Shown in pieces: positions 61,501 through 64,000 of a DNA stretch of 64,000 bases; the first letter of the stretch is position 1, and each line of letters opens with the position of its first letter. The translations under genes were made by a program, and so were the position numbers. Source of the stretch: Biscogniauxia marginata (Eukaryota; Ascomycota; Sordariomycetes; Xylariales; Xylariaceae); NCBI GenBank assembly GCA_022695795.1, contig MU404055.1, positions 1,364,001-1,428,000 of the forward strand, in the 5' to 3' direction. Under the pieces are notes generated by a model. The model had not been told where the DNA came from. It made no database searches and saw only the letters and a program-made list of their open reading frames with translations.

Positions 61501-61870
61501 TTTGGTGCTTGGGGTTCCGCCATTCACTGATGACAGGATCATCTATCCACTGGGATTTTGACTCTTGGAACGCCTTTTGTATGATGTTTTTGGTGATTAA
61601 CTCAGGGTTTAGACTGGGTTCCGTTGGTGGTGATTCTGTATACCCACTCTCCGAACTTGAATCGAGTTCTTGTTCAGCGATAGCGATAGCGATAGTCTCC
61701 TTGGATAATTCTTCTGCCCGTAATTGTTAGCAGTGACCACTAGATTTACTCGTAGACTATATACCATTAAGCATAGATGATATTTCTTCATTGTCTATCA
61801 GGATGACCGACGCTAGAGATTCACGATGAAGTCCGTCCGGCGGCATCGCCTGACACTGTGAGATAGCCAT
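58592..61870 (-). CDS. tandem PLP-dependent decarboxylase-like protein (degenerate plus intact halves)
   Basis: Two exons on the minus strand, 61870-61765 and 61713-58592, with a 51-nt intron (GTATAT; CTAAC branch; CAG); 1075 residues, about twice a normal group II decarboxylase. The C-terminal half (about 600-900) has the histidine/serine-decarboxylase pattern: GVFTNGSTMGN, SAESHYS with PLP-stacking His634, NMGTTFVGARDD, HVDGAL with Asp732, and LSHHKALG with the presumed Schiff-base Lys769. The N-terminal half (about 190-500) matches the same fold: GYVCCPSEAN, HLDAARN with Asp307, and STLAGSRDAIAPLW at about 390-403, but the stacking His is replaced (YDCLDVG) and no Lys lies where HHK is expected. 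So one half looks inactive and one active. A Gln/Arg tract at about 790-800 interrupts the C half. The substrate amino acid is unknown. An in-frame hexamer repeat encodes AIAIAIA just after the intron. Confidence 0.85.
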
Positions 61871-62741
61871 GGTAGATGCTAAGCTTCAGTAATGGATTAA
61901 CACCAAAGACTAGCGAACCGCCTTTCTCTCTGGATATGACTACCGTCTTGCCTTTTTAATTTATAGAGTGATTGTCTCATTTTATGTCCCCTTACGTGCC
62001 CGAGAGTGGACCTATGTGATAGGCATCGTAGGCCATGTGATGGGCTGGTAATGTTCCGGAAAACTTCGCATGGTCACGTCCTAGCCTTGCTGGGCACACC
62101 ACACTATGGAAGCGTAATATCAAGTCCTACCCAATCGTTCCTACTGATCGTTGGTTCCATACGTTCTTCCTAGACAGAGAATACCAACACTTACTAAAAC
62201 AGGCAATGGCCCACGCCCAACTAACTTGGCCGCTTGCCCGGAAAAGATGTATTGTCTCAACATTAGCTCTCCAAATCTGTTGAGAGCGTGCTTGGTCATA
62301 TATAGGTTGTCATCGTTAAGCAAGCGCTAGATACGACAGCTAGTCAGCACTTAGCCAGGATCCATGTATTGTGCCTCGAAGATTTATACTATCTCATGCT
62401 CCCATTGGTGTAAGGCGTCTTCTCCCCTTCTGTGATATCACGGAATATCCTCCCAACTCTCAGACCGTTGGTTTCACATATCCCTCTTTAGTTCCAGGCG
62501 ACAAGATCTGCAACCCATTTACGAAAAACTATTGGAAAGAGAAAGGAAGGTAAGAAGCGGCACAGCAATATTGTATTACTACCATCTTAGCATAAAAGGG
62601 GAATGAGTCAGATTATCACGACTGCTCATGCTTATTTTATAGAAGCAGCGAGTTCCGAGCTTCACCAAGGTCCTCTTTTTTCTTGACTCCTAGTCCCCAA
62701 CCTGTAATTTTTAGTTCTCGAGACTCTTCCTGGCGTACACA
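61871..62741. other. divergent spacer
   Basis: Shared upstream region of the PLP-decarboxylase and GNAT genes. Short frames only; no supported gene or RNA. Confidence 0.45.
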
Positions 62742-63599
62742 ATGCCCAACAAAGAACTTATTCATGAACCTCCTCTGGGGTTTCATGTGAGAGAAGCCAC
62801 CCTTGAGGATGTCGATGATTTGACTCGTCTATGGTACGCATCCTTTAACCCCTCGCACGCCTTCTGGAACATAACGACCCCCGATGATGCTGTAACCCGT
62901 CAATGGTGGCATGATGCGTGGGTGATGGGCATACGAGCGGGCTCCAGTGTCTTAAGGACCTTCGTGGTGGAGGACCTCACACGTAACAAGCAGCTTGTAG
63001 CCTTCTCCAGGTGGAATGCCCCACAGACAGATGGAAAGCAGGATATTCCCCTTCCAGACTATCCTCTGGATTGGGATCCGGAGCTCACAGAAGCCTTGTG
63101 GGAGGGAATGCCGAGAAATCGAGCTTCCGTTATGGCAAAGAAACCACATTGGAGTAAGTATACCGGGCTTAAAAATTCAGGTCCTTACTTGCCCTCAAGG
63201 GAATATGGATGACTCGGCTTGTTACTATCTTGGTTTCTATTCCTAATCTCCGTGTTAAGCAGGATGCATCGCTAATTATATCTTGCAGTGCTTGAGTTTC
63301 TAGGAGTAGATCAGGCCTACCAACGGAAAGGTCTCGGCTTCACCCTAGTGGATTGGGGTTGCCGCAAAGCTGATGAGGCAGGCCTGGAGGTGTACCTTGA
63401 TGCAACGATCAAGGGCCTACCGTTTTATAAGAAATATTTCGGTTTCAGAGAGCGGCAGGCGCTCGTTATGCCTGTGAGGCCTAACACATTCGGAACATAC
63501 AAGCTGATAGCCGTTGTGAGACCGGTGACGCAGGGGTTGATCCTGGATACCAAAGAAAAGCATATCGTCGAATGTATTGCACTCGATATCGAGGTTTAG
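62742..63599 (+). CDS. GNAT family N-acetyltransferase
   Basis: Two exons, 62742-63153 and 63289-63599, with a 135-nt intron (GTAAGT, GCTAAT branch, TTGCAG); 240 residues. The join creates HW-MLEFLGVDQAYQRKGLG. The acetyl-CoA-binding motif is QRKGLG (residues 149-154) with the following helix TLVDWGCRKADE; the later FYKKYFGF is the typical GNAT beta-strand/helix end. The N-terminus HVREATLEDVDDLTRLW is also standard. Members of this fungal subgroup acetylate small amines or polyamines, but the substrate here cannot be assigned. Its stop lies 117 bases from the stop of the converging SDA1 gene. Confidence 0.92.
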
Positions 63600-63716
63600 G
63601 GGAGCTTCGGAATCGATTGTATTATGGACTTGAAGGGGAAGGGCAGTTCTCGTTATTCTTCCCAGGAGCCCCCGTGGGCATCGTTTGCATTAATGCTATT
63701 GATAGGTAGTCTTTCA

Positions 63717-64000
63717 TTATCGTGGTCTACCATTGCGCCGCCTTCCGCCGGACTTGCTTCGTTCCACATGATTTTTCAGAGCGTTCCTCGTTTCCACAAG
63801 ACTTCGCTTGTGCTTAGATTTGGCTTTCCCAATTGTCATCATGAAGTTCTTCTTCCGAGCCTTCTCCTTGTTGGTTGTAGATTTCCCCTCAGCTTCCTTC
63901 TTAGCTTTTCGTATAGCCGTTGAGGACTTGTGCTCCTCGCGGTTCGGTTTACCCTCCTTGGCCAATGCTATCCTCTCTTCCTTTGTGCTCTTACGTAACT
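63717..64000 (-). CDS. SDA1: SDA1 C-terminus (partial, runs off window)
   Basis: The minus-strand frame is open to the window edge and ends at 63717; 93 residues are visible plus a partial codon. The sequence is very basic: RKSTKEERIALAKEGK at the edge, then STTNKEKARKKNFMMT, KAKSKHKRSLVE, and GGRRRNGR at the end. This is the characteristic tail of SDA1, a conserved nuclear protein needed for 60S ribosomal subunit maturation and export and for passage through the cell cycle. The 5' part and the SDA1 domain lie outside. No intron is visible in this part. Confidence 0.88.
   Translation of the reverse strand, partial: LRKSTKEERIALAKEGKPNREEHKSSTAIRKAKKEAEGKSTTNKEKARKKNFMMTIGKAKSKHKRSLVETRNALKNHVERSKSGGRRRNGRPR

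Noticed and set aside
1..64000. tRNA genes, rRNA and CRISPR arrays
   Set aside because: I looked for T-arm GTTCRANNC boxes with matching acceptor stems and for regularly spaced repeats and found none convincing; a covariance-model scan would be decisive.
1..64000. A secondary-metabolite cluster or mobile giant element
   Set aside because: No polyketide, peptide or terpene synthase, no tyrosine recombinase and no defined boundaries are present.

Overview
The window is chromosomal DNA of a filamentous ascomycete, most likely a sordariomycete. The evidence is the gene content (fungal Zn2Cys6 regulators, a BrlA-like C2H2 factor, a 2EXR protein, fungal F-box/LRR families, GH12, secreted intradiol dioxygenase), short 50-150 nt introns with GTRNGT donors and CTAAC/CTGAC branch sites, and long intergenic spacers. 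I find 17 protein-coding genes, 15 of them spliced, with about 24 kb of coding sequence. I see no tRNA, rRNA or CRISPR array. Exon joins were built by hand from splice signals and frame continuity, with no transcript data.

Left part (1-20 kb) is gene-poor. A C2H2 regulator (4300-5491) sits between about 4.3 kb and 5.8 kb of spacer. It is followed by two large fungal-specific F-box-like proteins: an LRR type (11298-13794) and a Cys/His-module type (17304-19144). The spacers hold decayed repeat DNA: a MITE-like hairpin with TAGAAA direct repeats near 6.8 kb, a diverged tandem duplication with mostly transition differences near 16.6 kb, and AT-rich islands at about 15.9-16.2 and 19.2-20.2 kb. 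These fit RIP-type mutation of old elements.

Middle (20-37 kb): a secreted GH12 glucanase, an SDR oxidoreductase, a secreted intradiol dioxygenase, a 2EXR protein, an SRR1-like protein, a GT31-like type II membrane glycosyltransferase and a small disordered protein. The GH12 and dioxygenase products are both secreted and fit attack on plant polysaccharide and aromatics.

Right (38-64 kb): an intronless 1089-residue Zn2Cys6 regulator; a second Zn2Cys6 regulator whose zinc cluster is assembled across four exons, two of them microexons of 13 and 10 nt; a secreted Cys-rich single-pass membrane protein; a FucP-like MFS sugar transporter; a 1075-residue protein with two tandem PLP-decarboxylase-like halves, the first lacking the catalytic lysine; a GNAT acetyltransferase; and the 3' end of the ribosome-biogenesis gene SDA1, which runs off the window.

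The most unusual items are the double-microexon zinc cluster, the fused pseudo/active PLP decarboxylase, and the small hairpin elements. No polyketide or peptide synthase, phage or conjugative element is present, so there is no obvious large gene cluster or mobile island.
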